37,139 bases of DNA from CAVPDG01 sp963702535 (GTDB lineage: Bacteria; Chloroflexota; Anaerolineae; Anaerolineales; UBA4823): contig CAVPDG010000019.1 of assembly GCA_963702535.1 (NCBI GenBank), forward strand, positions 1-37,139, written 5' to 3'. The position numbers were made by a program, and so were the translations under genes. Below are positions 15,592 to 24,722 of the stretch, piece by piece (positions within the stretch are counted from its first letter, which is position 1; every line of letters begins with the position of its first letter). Below the pieces are notes generated by a model. That model had not been told where the DNA came from. It searched no databases and saw only the letters and a list, made by a program, of their open reading frames with translations.

Positions 15592-16940
15592 ATGCATCCA
15601 AATCCCCGTCGCATCATCCCCATTAGTCATCTTGCTGCTGGCGCTGGCTGCCGCTGCCTACTGGTACCTGGCGCTGCGCCCCGCCCAGCAGAGCAACGGC
15701 GCCCTGACCGCCTCCGGGACGATCGAGGCTTCCCAGGTACAGATCAGCTCCGAGGCGAGCGGCAAGATCACCGAAGTGCTGGTGAGCGAGGGTGATAACA
15801 TCCAGGTCGGTCAGGAACTGGTTCGCCTTGACCCAGACGCTCTTGCTCGCCCAGCTCGAGCAAGCGCGCGCCGCGCTGGCTCAGGCGCAAGCCAATTACG
15901 ACCTGGTCGCCGCCGGCGCGCCCGCCGAGCAGCGCCAGGCAGCCATTGCCGCCGCCGAGCTGGAGCTGACCAGCGCCCAACAGGCGCTGCAATCCCTGTA
16001 CGACACAGCCGAGCCTCGCCCGCGCCCAGGCCGAGCAGGCAGTAGCTGCTGCCGATAAAGCTCGCGATCAGGTTCAGGACCGGCTGGACAGCCTGCTGGG
16101 CGAAGCCGACCCTGAAGATATCGAGCGGGCACAGGCTCAGGTAACCATCGCCGAGGACAAGCTCAAGAAAGCGCGAGATGACTACAAAAAAGGTTTGAAG
16201 TACCTGGATAAAAACGTCGCCAGGGCGATCATGCAGATCAAAGTCTCGGATGCCCAGACGGCGTACGATATGGCCGTCACCCGCCTGAACAACCTGCTGG
16301 GACATGCCAACCAGATCGAGGTAACCCTGGCTGAAGCCAATGTTAAGCTCGCCGAAGCCGCCCTGGCGGACGCCCAGCGCGAGCTGGAAAAGGTGAAAGA
16401 TGGGCCTGACCCGGACGCGCTGGCCCTTGCCCAGCAGCGAGTAGCCAGCGCCGAGACCCGCCTGGCTTCTGCCAAAGCCGGTCCGAGCGCCGAGCAGCTC
16501 TCCCTGGCTCAGGCGCAGGTGGATAGCGCCCGGCGGGCGGTTGAGACGCTCGAAGTGCAGATCAAGAAGCTGGTCATCCTCTCGCCCACCGCTGGCGTGG
16601 TGCTGTCCAGCTCCGCCGAGCCGGGTGAGTTTGCCACGCCGGGCGCCACCCTGCTGGTCCTGGGGCGGGAGGACGACAAGACCATCACCGTTTACATCCC
16701 TGAGGACCGTTACGGGCAACTTTCGATCGGGCAGCCGGCTTCCGTGAGCGTAGACTCCTTCCCGGGCGTCAGCTTCGCTGCGATCGGTGGTCAACATTGC
16801 CGACCAGGCTGAGTTCACCCCGCGCAACGTGCAAACCGTGGAAGGGCGCAAGAACACCGTCTTTGCCATCAAGCTCAAGGTAGATGACCCGGAGAACCGG
16901 CTGAAAGCCGGGCATGCCGGCCGACGTGACCTTCGAATAG
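15592..16940 (+). CDS. HlyD-type membrane fusion protein of the efflux pump, five frameshifts
   Basis: The start ATG at 15592 follows GGAGG. One membrane helix (VILLLALAAAAYWYLALRPA) is followed by a lipoyl-like half-domain (SGTIEASQVQISSEASGKIT, EVLVSEGDNIQVGQELVRLD). A long coiled coil then runs over about 200 residues, rich in Ala-Gln-Ala heptads (LEQARAALAQAQANYDLVAA, LAEANVKLAEAALADAQREL). It returns through the second lipoyl half (LVILSPTAGVVLSSSAEPGE) to a beta-barrel domain ending MPADVTFE. Every break (near 15840, 16010, 16785 and 16910, and one in the N-terminal codons) is mended by removing one or two extra bases. It bridges the inner-membrane permease to the outside. Confidence 0.82.
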
Positions 16941-16975
16941 TCGCAGGAACGTAATTAGAGTAACCGCAGATCTAG

Positions 16976-17941
16976 ATGGATGAGCTCCTGATCCACGCCA
17001 CAGGGATAAAGAAATCTTTCCACAACCGCCGCCAGGCTGCCAGCCTGCCGGCTGTAGATGGCGTTGACCTGCGCATCCACGCCGGCGAGATTTACGGTCT
17101 GGTCGGCTCGGATGGCGCCGGCAAGACCACCACCCTGCGCCTGCTCGTAGGAGCGTTGAAGCTGGACGCCGGTGAGATCTCCATCGCCGGCTACGATATC
17201 CGCAAGCAGGTCGAGCTTGCCCGGGCGCAGATCGGCTACCTTTCGCAGCGCTTCTCGCTGTACGAAGACCTGACCGTCCTGGAGAACATCCGCTTCTTTG
17301 CCGAGGTGCGCGGCCTGCCCCCGTCCGAGTGGCAGCCGCGCTGCCTGGAAATCCTGGAGTTCGTCGGCTTGGTCGATTTCAAGGACCGCCGCGCCGGGCA
17401 GCTATCCGGCGGCATGAAGCAGAAGCTCGGTCTCGCATCCGCGCTGGTCGCGCGCCCGCGCGTGCTGTTGCTGGATGAGCCGACGACCGGCGTCGATCCT
17501 TTGACGCGCCAGGATTTCTGGCAGCTGATTATCCGGCTGGCTGCTTCCGATGGATCAGGCGGGGTCTGCGTGCTCATCTCGACCCCTTACATGGACGAAG
17601 CCGAGCGCTGCCAGCGTATCGGATTCATGCGCCACGGGAAGGATCATCACCGAGGGCAGCCCCGGTGAGCTGCGCGCCAGGCTCAACGATCGCATCCTGG
17701 AGCTTCGCGGCGCTCCACTGCCCTTGCTGCGCGAGATCGCCGCCCATGACCCCGGCGGTGGAAGATGTGCGTACCTTCGGCGACCGCCTGCACCTGCGGC
17801 TCAAGCACCCTCAAGCGCAAGAAGTTATCGAGCGGCTGCAAGTGGCAATCCCGCAAGGCGGCGGTCAATTTCGCCGGCGCCCGCCCCATCCCCCCTGGAT
17901 TAGAAGATGTCTTCATCGCCCTCACCCATGCCGAAGAGTGA
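16976..17941 (+). CDS. Efflux ABC ATPase 1 (YbhF N-half type), three frameshifts
   Basis: Motifs: Walker A GSDGAGKTT (the Asp variant usual in the first ATPase of YbhF-like pairs), Q-loop YLSQRFSLYEDLTV, signature LSGGMKQKLGLASAL, Walker B VLLLDEPTTGVDP, and STPYMDEAERC in place of the usual H-loop TTH. The C-terminal 80 residues are broken by single extra bases near 17640, 17750 and 17865. Corrected, they read IITEGSPGELRARL, AVEDVRTFGDRLHL and end GLEDVFIALTHAEE, as normal for the family. The stop is 1 bp before the next ATG, so the two ATPases are coupled and should form a heterodimer. Confidence 0.83.
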
Positions 17942-17942
17942 T

Positions 17943-18858
17943 ATGCAACAGCCTGCCATCCAGGCGCGGGACCTCACCCGCCGCTTTGGCGAATTCGTGG
18001 CGGTGGACCGCGTCTCTTTCCACGTGCTGCCCGGCGAGATCGCCGGATACCTGGGTCCCAACGGCTGCGGTAAGACCACCACCATCCGCATGCTGCTGGG
18101 CTTGCTGCGTCCCAGCGATGGGCAGGCAAGCGTGCTCGGCTTCGACATCGCCAGCCAACCCGAGCAAATCCGCGCCTGCTGCGGCTACATGTCGCAAAAG
18201 TTCGCCCTTTACGACGACCTGACCGTCTGGGAAAACGTGCGTTTCTACGCCGGCGTATACGGCATCAACGACAAAGTCAGCTTGCAAAAAACGCTGGCGC
18301 ACGTGGGATTGACCGGTCACGAAGGCTACCTGGCGCGTGAGCTCTCCACTGGCTGGCGGCAGCGCCTGGCGCTGGGCATCGCTCTGGTGCACAGCCCACG
18401 CCTGCTCTTCCTGGACGAGCCCACCTCCGGCGTAGACCCCAACGCCCGGCGCGCCTTCTGGGACCTGATCTACGACCTGGCGGCAGAAGGCGTGACCATC
18501 CTCGTCACAACCCATTACATGGACGAAGCCGAATACTGCAACCGGGTAGGGATGATGCGCGCCGGCAGGCTGCTGGCAATGGACACCCCCCTGGCGCTCA
18601 AGAATCAATTTGTTTCAGGCGCAGTTTATGAAATTTACGTTTCCCCGCTGCTCACCGGGCTTTCCGCCCTTGAATCCAGCCCCCTGGTGCAGCGCGCCGG
18701 GCTGGCAGGCGACCACCTGCGTGTGGTTGTGAACGATGGCGTCGATGAGGCTGGGTTGAGGCATATCCTGGAAGGCGGCGGTGCGCAGGTGCAGGCAATC
18801 CAGGTTGGGAGAGACAAGCCTGGAAGACGTGTTCATTCACCTGGCAAAGGAAAATTGA
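17943..18858 (+). CDS. Efflux ABC ATPase 2 (YbhF C-half type), one frameshift
   Basis: It starts at ATG 17943 after GAAGAG. Motifs: Walker A GPNGCGKTT, Q-loop YMSQKFALYDDLTV, the degenerate signature LSTGWRQRLALGIAL, Walker B LLFLDEPTSGVDP and H-loop TTHYMDEAEYC. The degenerate signature in the second partner is usual for YbhF-like pairs and implies one canonical and one weak ATP site. One extra G near 18810 shifts the last codons. Corrected, the protein ends ETSLEDVFIHLAKEN, matching the LEDVFI ending of ATPase 1. It is last in the efflux operon. Confidence 0.84.
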
Positions 18859-18932
18859 AACGATAGACATAGATGAATACCTGGAGCAAATGGGATATCC
18901 GATCAACCCCTGACGACAAAGGAACTTAGGCC

Positions 18933-19789
18933 ATGATCCCAAAAAAACCATTCGGAAGGACCGGACATGAAAGCACCCGCATCATCTTCGGGGGCGCAGC
19001 TCTATGGACAGTCACCCAGGCCGAGGCGGACGCGACCCTTGATTTGCTGCTTGAGCATGGCATCAATCATATCGACACCGCTGCCAGCTACGGTGAGTCA
19101 GAGCGGCGCATCGGTCCCTGGATGAAGCGCTACCGGGACCAGTTCTTTCTGGCGACGAAGACAGAGGAGCGCACCCGCCTGGGAGCGCGAGACTCGCTGC
19201 ATCAATCTCTGGATTTACTCCAAACCGATCGCGTAGATCTGTTCCAAATTCATAACCTGGCGGATCCCAATGAATGGGAAATCGCTCTAGGCCCCGGCGG
19301 AGCACTGGAAGCATTCGTCGAAGCTCGAGATCAGGGTTTAGTGCGTTTTATCGGCATTACGGGGCACGGCACGAACATCGCCCGCCTGCACAGCCGCGCC
19401 CTGGAGCGTTTCGAATTTGATTCAGTCCTGTTCCCATACAATTACCCGATGATGCAAAATCCGCAGTATGCCGCAGATGTAGCTGAACTGTTGAAGGCTT
19501 GCACGGCAAAGAATACGCCATTCAGACCATAAAATCAATCACCCGCGCCGGGTGGGGCAACCGCCCGCAAACGCGCAGTACCTGGTACGAGCCTCTGGAG
19601 GACCAGGCAGATATTGATCTTGCAGTCCATTGGGTATTAGGGGAACCGCAGGTATTCTTGAACAGCGTCGGCGATATCCATCTCTTACCAAAAGTACTGG
19701 AGGCTGCCCACCGGTTCCATGAAAGAACCTCTGAAAATGAGATGAACGAAATGGTTTCTAGATTGCGAATGGAGCCTTTGTTTACCTGA
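18933..19789 (+). CDS. Aldo/keto reductase, one frameshift
   Basis: The AKR barrel is seen from residue 1: PFGRTGHESTRIIFGGAALW, then HIDTAASYGESERRIG (catalytic Asp and Tyr), FLATKTEERTR (Lys) and DLFQIHNL (His), which together give the catalytic tetrad. FIGITGHG follows in the barrel. A missing base near 19500 splits the gene; the second part (HGKEYAIQTIKSITRAGWGN, DLAVHWVLGEPQVFLNSVGD) carries the rest of the barrel and the cofactor-binding end. It is NADPH-dependent by family; the substrate is unknown. It lies 74 bp after the efflux operon with its own GGAACTTAGG-type start region, so it could be a read-through member. It ends at a large inverted repeat. Confidence 0.8.
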
Positions 19790-19797
19790 GGCGTATT

Positions 19798-19855
19798 GTA
19801 GCCCGAATAACACGGCGCCTTTCAGCCAGCAGCGCCAGGCTGGCGGGCTACTGGT
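19798..19855. terminator. Large inverted repeat between convergent genes, probable bidirectional terminator
   Basis: GTAGCCCG (19798-19805) pairs with CGGGCTAC (19844-19851) and encloses a second hairpin (CAGCC ... GGCTG, 19823-19842). On the plus strand it is followed by GGTTTT. It starts 8 bp after the reductase stop and overlaps the last codons of the convergent Crp remnant. The outer loop is long, so efficiency is uncertain. Confidence 0.45.
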
Positions 19856-20366
19856 TTTCTACAATCCTCGCCAGTCCGTGCGGATTACGGATGGTGACTC
19901 GCTCGCGCCCGGCGATCACCAAGCCATCTGCTTCCCACTGGCTGAGTGTGCGGCTGGCGGTATACAGGGTGGTGCCAGACATCTGCACCAGGTCCTGGCG
20001 CGTCAGCCTCAGATCGATCAGGATGCCTTCAGCAACCCTCCTGCCCGATTGAGCCGCCAGGCGAATCAGCGTATGCGCCAGGCGTTGTTCAACCCGCGCA
20101 GTCGTCACCTGGCGAAAGCGTTCCTGGATCTCCTGCAGGCGCTCCGCCATGATGCCCATCGCGTTCTGCGCCATTTGAGGCACCCGAGTCACAAAGCCCA
20201 TCAATTCGACTCGCGTCCAGTAAAGCGCCAGGCAATCCTCGGCTGCTTCGGCGGTCACCACATAATTGCCGGCGCTGGTGATCGTTACCAGGGCGATGAT
20301 AGCACGATTTGGTCTGGGAGGGTATTTGAACACGTCGAGCACGCCGAGACCGGCGAAGGCGTGCAT
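19848..20366 (-). pseudogene. Crp/Fnr-family regulator, N-terminally truncated
   Basis: The C-terminal part is sound: dimerisation helix MAQNAMGIMAERLQEIQERF, then a Crp winged helix with LTRQDLVQMSGTTLYTASRT as recognition region and GLVIAGRERVTIRNPHGLAR. The end of the cyclic-nucleotide-like roll (YVVTAEAAEDCLALYWTR) is also recognisable. The first 60-80 residues of the sensory roll are not. Upstream of MHAFAGLGVLDVFK the frame closes at a TAG near 20408, and only 75 bp separate it from the next gene, too little for the missing part. A frame error cannot restore it, so I read a real deletion. Without the effector pocket it is probably inactive or constitutive. Confidence 0.55.
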
Positions 20367-20440
20367 GAGAAATACCTCGCCCTGGCAATGGTGCTTGAAG
20401 CAGAGCTAGCGGCTTAATCTAACGCAACACTCACCTGGTC

Positions 20441-20463
20441 GGACCGGAGCCGGTCTCCGGTTC
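20441..20463 (-). terminator. Hairpin after the AEC transporter gene, possible end of the catabolic operon
   Basis: ACCGGAG (20443-20449) and CTCCGGT (20455-20461) form a 7-bp stem, extendable by a wobble and a GC pair, with loop CCGGT. It lies 24 bp after the stop of the last gene of the long minus-strand operon. No T-tract follows, so it may only protect the mRNA 3' end. Confidence 0.35.
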
Positions 20464-20484
20464 CCCTCCATGAAGGTCGCCACG

Positions 20485-21433
20485 TTACACCTGCGGCGGA
20501 AAGGCAAAGGCAATCAGCACAAACGCCACCAAAGTCACCAGGGTCGCCAGGGACAGCGTATTCACCACGTAGGCAGTTTCTTCTGCACTGGCGTTCTTCA
20601 TGAACAGCGGTATCACAAACGGCGGCGGCAAGATCACCATGGTCATCACCGCCGCCTGGTAAATCCGGTCCAGCCCAAGCAGCGTGCTGATCACCAGCAG
20701 GCTGAATGCCAAGCCAGCCGGTACCCAGACGAATAACCGCAATAGAACAGTGCGCGCCGGCTGTGATAAGCCGGCGCGCTGGAATTTAAGCTCCGATCCG
20801 ATGATCAATGCCACCAGGGGCGTCGTCATCCCACCCAGCATTTGCAGGGTTGCCTCCAGGCTGCCGTACCATGCCTGGTCTATTACCCGCTGATACAAGC
20901 CCGACCGGTTAAAGAGCACACCAGCCAGGATCGCCAGGATCACGGGTGTCTTGATGAAAGATCGCAGGGTGTCGGTAAACCGCTGCGACCCGCTGGCTTG
21001 TCGCTGCAGCGCAGGCGCCAGGACGAAAAAGACGAAAGTCACCTGTCCCAGATCGACCAGTCCGAATTTATAGATATTCTCCTGACCGTAGACCGCGCCG
21101 AAAATAGCGTACCCGAGCATTCCGGCTTCGAAGCCAGCCATTAAGTGCGGGAAATAACGACCTCCGCTCCAGGTCTTTGGAGCGAAGCGATAGCTAACGA
21201 GCAGCACGATAACGCAAGCGCTGAAGATCATTACCGGTATGATCAGCAGGCGTAGCTGGAGGCTGACGCCAGCGAACGCCAGGAAGAGCACCGCAGGCAG
21301 GGTGACATTGACGACCAGCTTTTTCAGCTCAGACTGCGTTGCCGGGCTTAAAAAATTGAGCCGTCCAAGCGCATAACCCAGCAGGAACAGCAACAAGACA
21401 GGAACGACTTTGAAGAGAACGTCCAGATACCAT
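20485..21433 (-). CDS. AEC-family (auxin efflux carrier-like) permease, start uncertain
   Basis: About 310 residues with two five-helix bundles, as in AEC carriers. The first runs from LFLLGYALGRLNFLSPATQS through KKLVVNVTLPAVLFLAFAGV, and the second contains TPLVALIIGSELKFQRAGLS and TMVILPPPFVIPLFMKNASA. The paired proline-broken helices (LPAVLF, PPPFVIPLF) are typical. The frame WYLDVLFKVVPVLLLFLLGY extends upstream of the TTG at 21396 but has no start of its own. The ATG at 21433 one base out of frame is the probable start if one extra base is removed. AEC proteins export or exchange organic anions; the substrate is unknown. It is last in the catabolic operon, 80 bp after the PanB-like gene. 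Confidence 0.72.
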
Positions 21434-21514
21434 GAATTGAATGCGATTTTCTTCTAGAGCTACATCGTTGTAGCCATGTATGGGGTGGAAGATAAATTCG
21501 CTTTGGATTATCGG

Positions 21515-22312
21515 CTACTCAACCAAGCCGGTAAAATCAATGAATTCCTCATCCTTGATCTCGATCTGGTGCTTTTTTGCGGGATATGCGCCGCTGAGAA
21601 CATCCTCTTTGTATCTCTTAAAAACCTCAACCGAGTCATCGAAAAAGCTGGCGTACTTCATGGAGTGGCGCGGGTAGCGACCGTCGTTCAAGCCGAGCAG
21701 GTCGCAGCTAAAGAGATATTGACCATCACATTCGGGTCCGCTGCCCATCGAAAAGACCAGTATATCCAGCTTTTTAGTGATCTCTGCCGCTACCCTGGCG
21801 GGAACGCATTCCATCTCAACCGCGATCGCGCCGCATTCCTGGAAGTCCAGGCAGTCCTGGTAAACCTGCTTTGCCTCCCGGCTGGTTTTCCCCACCGCCC
21901 GGGGTCCGCCGAACCAGGTGGCATGCGCCGGGATAAAACCCACATGCCCCACGCAGGGGATCCTTTGTTTCCCCAGCGCCCTGAACAAATCCAGGCTCAT
22001 ACCCGATGAGTAGATCATGTCTGCCCCGGCTTTGATCGCCTGCCACGAGCATTTGAGGGCTTCGGTCTCGTTGATGTATGCCTGGTAGCGCGGGATGCCC
22101 GCCCCGATCAAGGTATTTGGGGCGCCTTTGCGCACTTGCTCTAAAACCATCATCAGCTCTTCCATGGTTTCGTTATGCTGCGGCCAGGTGACAATGACAT
22201 CGATGCCCGCCAGCTCACATGCCCGGGCGGTGTAGTAATCGAACGCCGTGGTCAGGACGAGCTTTCGTTTCCCTTTCAAGTTTTGCAGGTCTTTGATCGT
22301 TGGGCGCGCCAT
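21515..22312 (-). CDS. PanB-like (ketopantoate hydroxymethyltransferase/PEP-mutase superfamily) protein lacking the Mg ligands
   Basis: The 265 residues align with PanB: KRKLVLTTAFDYYTARACEL, AGIDVIVTW, KGAPNTLIGAGIPRYQAY, GADMIYSSGMS, IPCVGHVGFIPAHATWFGGP, GAIAVEMECVPARVAAEITK, GSGPECDGQYLFSCDLLGLN. In E. coli PanB the Mg2+ ligands lie in VGDSLG (Asp45), LADLPF (Asp84) and KIEGG (Glu114). Here the equivalents are VTWPQH, IGAGIP and IYSSGM, so all three are gone, while the later ECVP glutamate stays. It is therefore unlikely to make pantoate by the usual route. The start ATG at 22312 follows GGAGA; the gene is 25 bp after the desaturase fusion. Methylene-THF or formaldehyde chemistry, or a lyase reaction, is possible but unproven. 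Confidence 0.72.
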   Translation of the reverse strand: MARPTIKDLQNLKGKRKLVLTTAFDYYTARACELAGIDVIVTWPQHNETMEELMMVLEQVRKGAPNTLIGAGIPRYQAYINETEALKCSWQAIKAGADMIYSSGMSLDLFRALGKQRIPCVGHVGFIPAHATWFGGPRAVGKTSREAKQVYQDCLDFQECGAIAVEMECVPARVAAEITKKLDILVFSMGSGPECDGQYLFSCDLLGLNDGRYPRHSMKYASFFDDSVEVFKRYKEDVLSGAYPAKKHQIEIKDEEFIDFTGLVE

Positions 22313-22337
22313 AGCCGAGTCTCCTGATTTGCTACCG

Positions 22338-24621
22338 CTAAAATTCGTCGAATGAAACTTGCGCCGGATCGACGCCCAGGTCTGCCAGCATTTGCGTGGC
22401 AGCCTGGATCATGGCGGGCGGACCGCACAGGAAATAATCGATGCTCTTCGGATCGGGGTGCGCATCAAGATACTCGCGTTTGAGCACTTCGTGGATGAAA
22501 CCCGTATACGAATTCCCACCTGTCCTCCGGCTGTGGATCGGATAGGGCGACATGAAAGCTGAAATTCTCGTGCTCGCTTGCCAGCTTCTCGAAATAATCC
22601 CGGTAGAAGAGCTCCTGCAGCGAGCGCGCCCCGTACCAGTAGCTTACCCGATTCGTCCTGCGGCGGGTCTCTAACAGCCAGGAGAGGTGCGAGCGCATGG
22701 GCGCCATGCCTGTACCCCCACCCAGGTAAACCATCTCACGCGGGGTCTCCTTGGGATGGAACTCACCAAAAGGTCCGATGGCAGTCACCACATCGCCGGG
22801 CTTGAGACCAAAGACATACGCAGAGCCGGTTCCGGCATTGCACTCCACGCCGCGCGGCGGTAACGCCAGGCGTACATTGAAGCTGAGAAACTGATCCATT
22901 GCCGGGTTAGTCGCCAACGAATAATTCCTGCGCGCTGGCGTGGGATTGGCGGCAACCAGGTCGAAGATCCGCTGCGCCTGCCAGGCAGCCAAAAATGGCT
23001 CTCCGACCTCCACACCCGCCAGCGTCCGGCTGGCGTAAGCGGGGATGTCAAGCTGCAGGTAGTCGCCAGGCTGGTATTCCGGCAAGGTTTCTCCGGCAAG
23101 CGGCTCGAGCACCAGCTCCTTGACGAATGTGGCAAGGTTGCGGTTGCTCACCACGCGAAAAGTGTGCGTGACAGCCGCGCGGGTGACGCCATAACCGCCG
23201 GCGGCGCGTAAATCCACCTCTATCTTCCCATCTCTCTCGCGCACGGGATAGGTCTTCAACCCCACGCACACGGGCAGGCGTTGCGGAGAGCCATCCCGGA
23301 AATCGAAGCGCCCGTTGTGCTTGGCGCACTCGATGATGGTGCCCTTGACCATGCCATCAGCCAGGTGGGCGTTGCCGTGCGTGCACAGCCCGTCTGTGGC
23401 GTAGTATTTGCCGTCTCCCCCACGATAAAGCGCGTAGGTCCTCTGCTCGTGGTCGAAGCGCAGGACATCTTCGTTTACCAGGGCAGTTACCTCGCATACC
23501 TCCAGCCAGCCGTCGACCACGCGCCGCTCGCCGCTCGCCGCGGCTTGCTCCTGCTCCGCTGCCACGATACCGGGCGTGGGAGGCTGGCGCTTTACAAAGT
23601 ACGTGGGATCCTTGGACTGGCGTACCAGGGCGGGGATGATCTCGCGGTAGGCTTCCAGCAAACCATTGTAAGCCGCTGGCATATCTGCCTTCACCAGGGC
23701 ATGCAGCTTCGGCAAGGCATGGTAGGGCACCAACGGGAACATGTGGTGCTCCGTGTGGTAGCCCATGTTCCAGTACAGGTAGCGGTTAATCCAGTTCATA
23801 TACACGGTGCGGCAGTTCAGGCGGTGATCCAGGACGTTTTCCGCCAGCGCGGCGTGCTGCGTGTACCCGTAAATCAGCATCAGCCAGGACCCGTAAAAAG
23901 CGGGCAGCCCAATAAACATGAGCGGGAGGATGCTGCGAGTGTAAATGGCGAGGGCGATGACCCCCGCGTAGATCAGGACATAGACGCGCGCTCTGAAAAA
24001 GAGTTTTTGGGTTTCGGATTCGGGGATGTAGGTGCGCTCTTCGGGGGTTAACTTGCCAACCACATGCAACGCCACGTTGTTGACGTACATCTTCAGCGCA
24101 TTGATGCCAAAGGCATTCAGGACAAAGAGGTTAAAGAGGCTCGGCGGGCGCTGTACCACAATCTCCGGATCGCGCCCGACGACGATCGTATCGCTGTGAT
24201 GGCGCGTGTGGCTCCAGCGCCAGTGCACCGACTCGCGCAGCACCATGAAAGATGCCAGCTCATAGAGGGCATTGTTCATCCAATCCGTCTTGAAGGCGGT
24301 GCCGTGGCTGGATTCGTGCCAGCGCGAATCGGAGACGGAACCGTACAGCACACCGTAAATAGCAAATGGGAAGATTGCCCACCAGCTCCCCCACAGCAGG
24401 TAGCCGCAGCCGCCGAAGAATAACAGCAGGGCAAACCAGAGCAGGGTATCGCGGATGGCAGGTCCATCCCGGCGCCGGAGCAGCTCGCGCATCTTCTCCT
24501 TCGGCACCGGCGAGGCATACCATTGGGCGCCGGCAAGACCCTTCTGCACTGCCAGGATAGAGTTCTCACCGACCAGGCTGTAATCTGTACGCGGGAGTTC
24601 ACCGACCGTTGCGTTGCCCAT
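22338..24621 (-). CDS. Fusion protein: membrane diiron desaturase/hydroxylase, Rieske ferredoxin and NqrF-like NAD(P)H reductase
   Basis: The start ATG at 24621 follows GGAGG. Domain 1 (about 60-320) is a fatty-acid-desaturase-type membrane diiron oxygenase with His boxes HESSHG, HTRHH and HTEHH. Domain 2 (about 370-460) is a Rieske [2Fe-2S] centre with CTH and CAKH 16 residues apart. Domain 3 (about 475-760) resembles subunit F of Na+-NQR without its plant-type ferredoxin: RVVSNRNLATFVKELVLEP, RRNYSLATN (FAD), GGGTGMAPMRSHL (NAD), FLCGPPAMIQA, VSFDEF. One frameshift near 22515 separates the last 60 residues. The chain NADH-FAD-Rieske-diiron is thus complete in one polypeptide. Rhizobial MocD, MocE and MocF are the same three parts as separate proteins and demethylate a rhizopine, so a sugar or cyclitol O-demethylase is a good alternative to a lipid desaturase. 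Confidence 0.85.
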
Positions 24622-24722
24622 GCTACCTCCAAAATGAGTGACCTAAGCCCGAAAGAACGCTTAACTGCTACCGCCAACCCTAACCCTGAGGAGATCTACC
24701 CCGCTCCAAGAAATACCAACAA

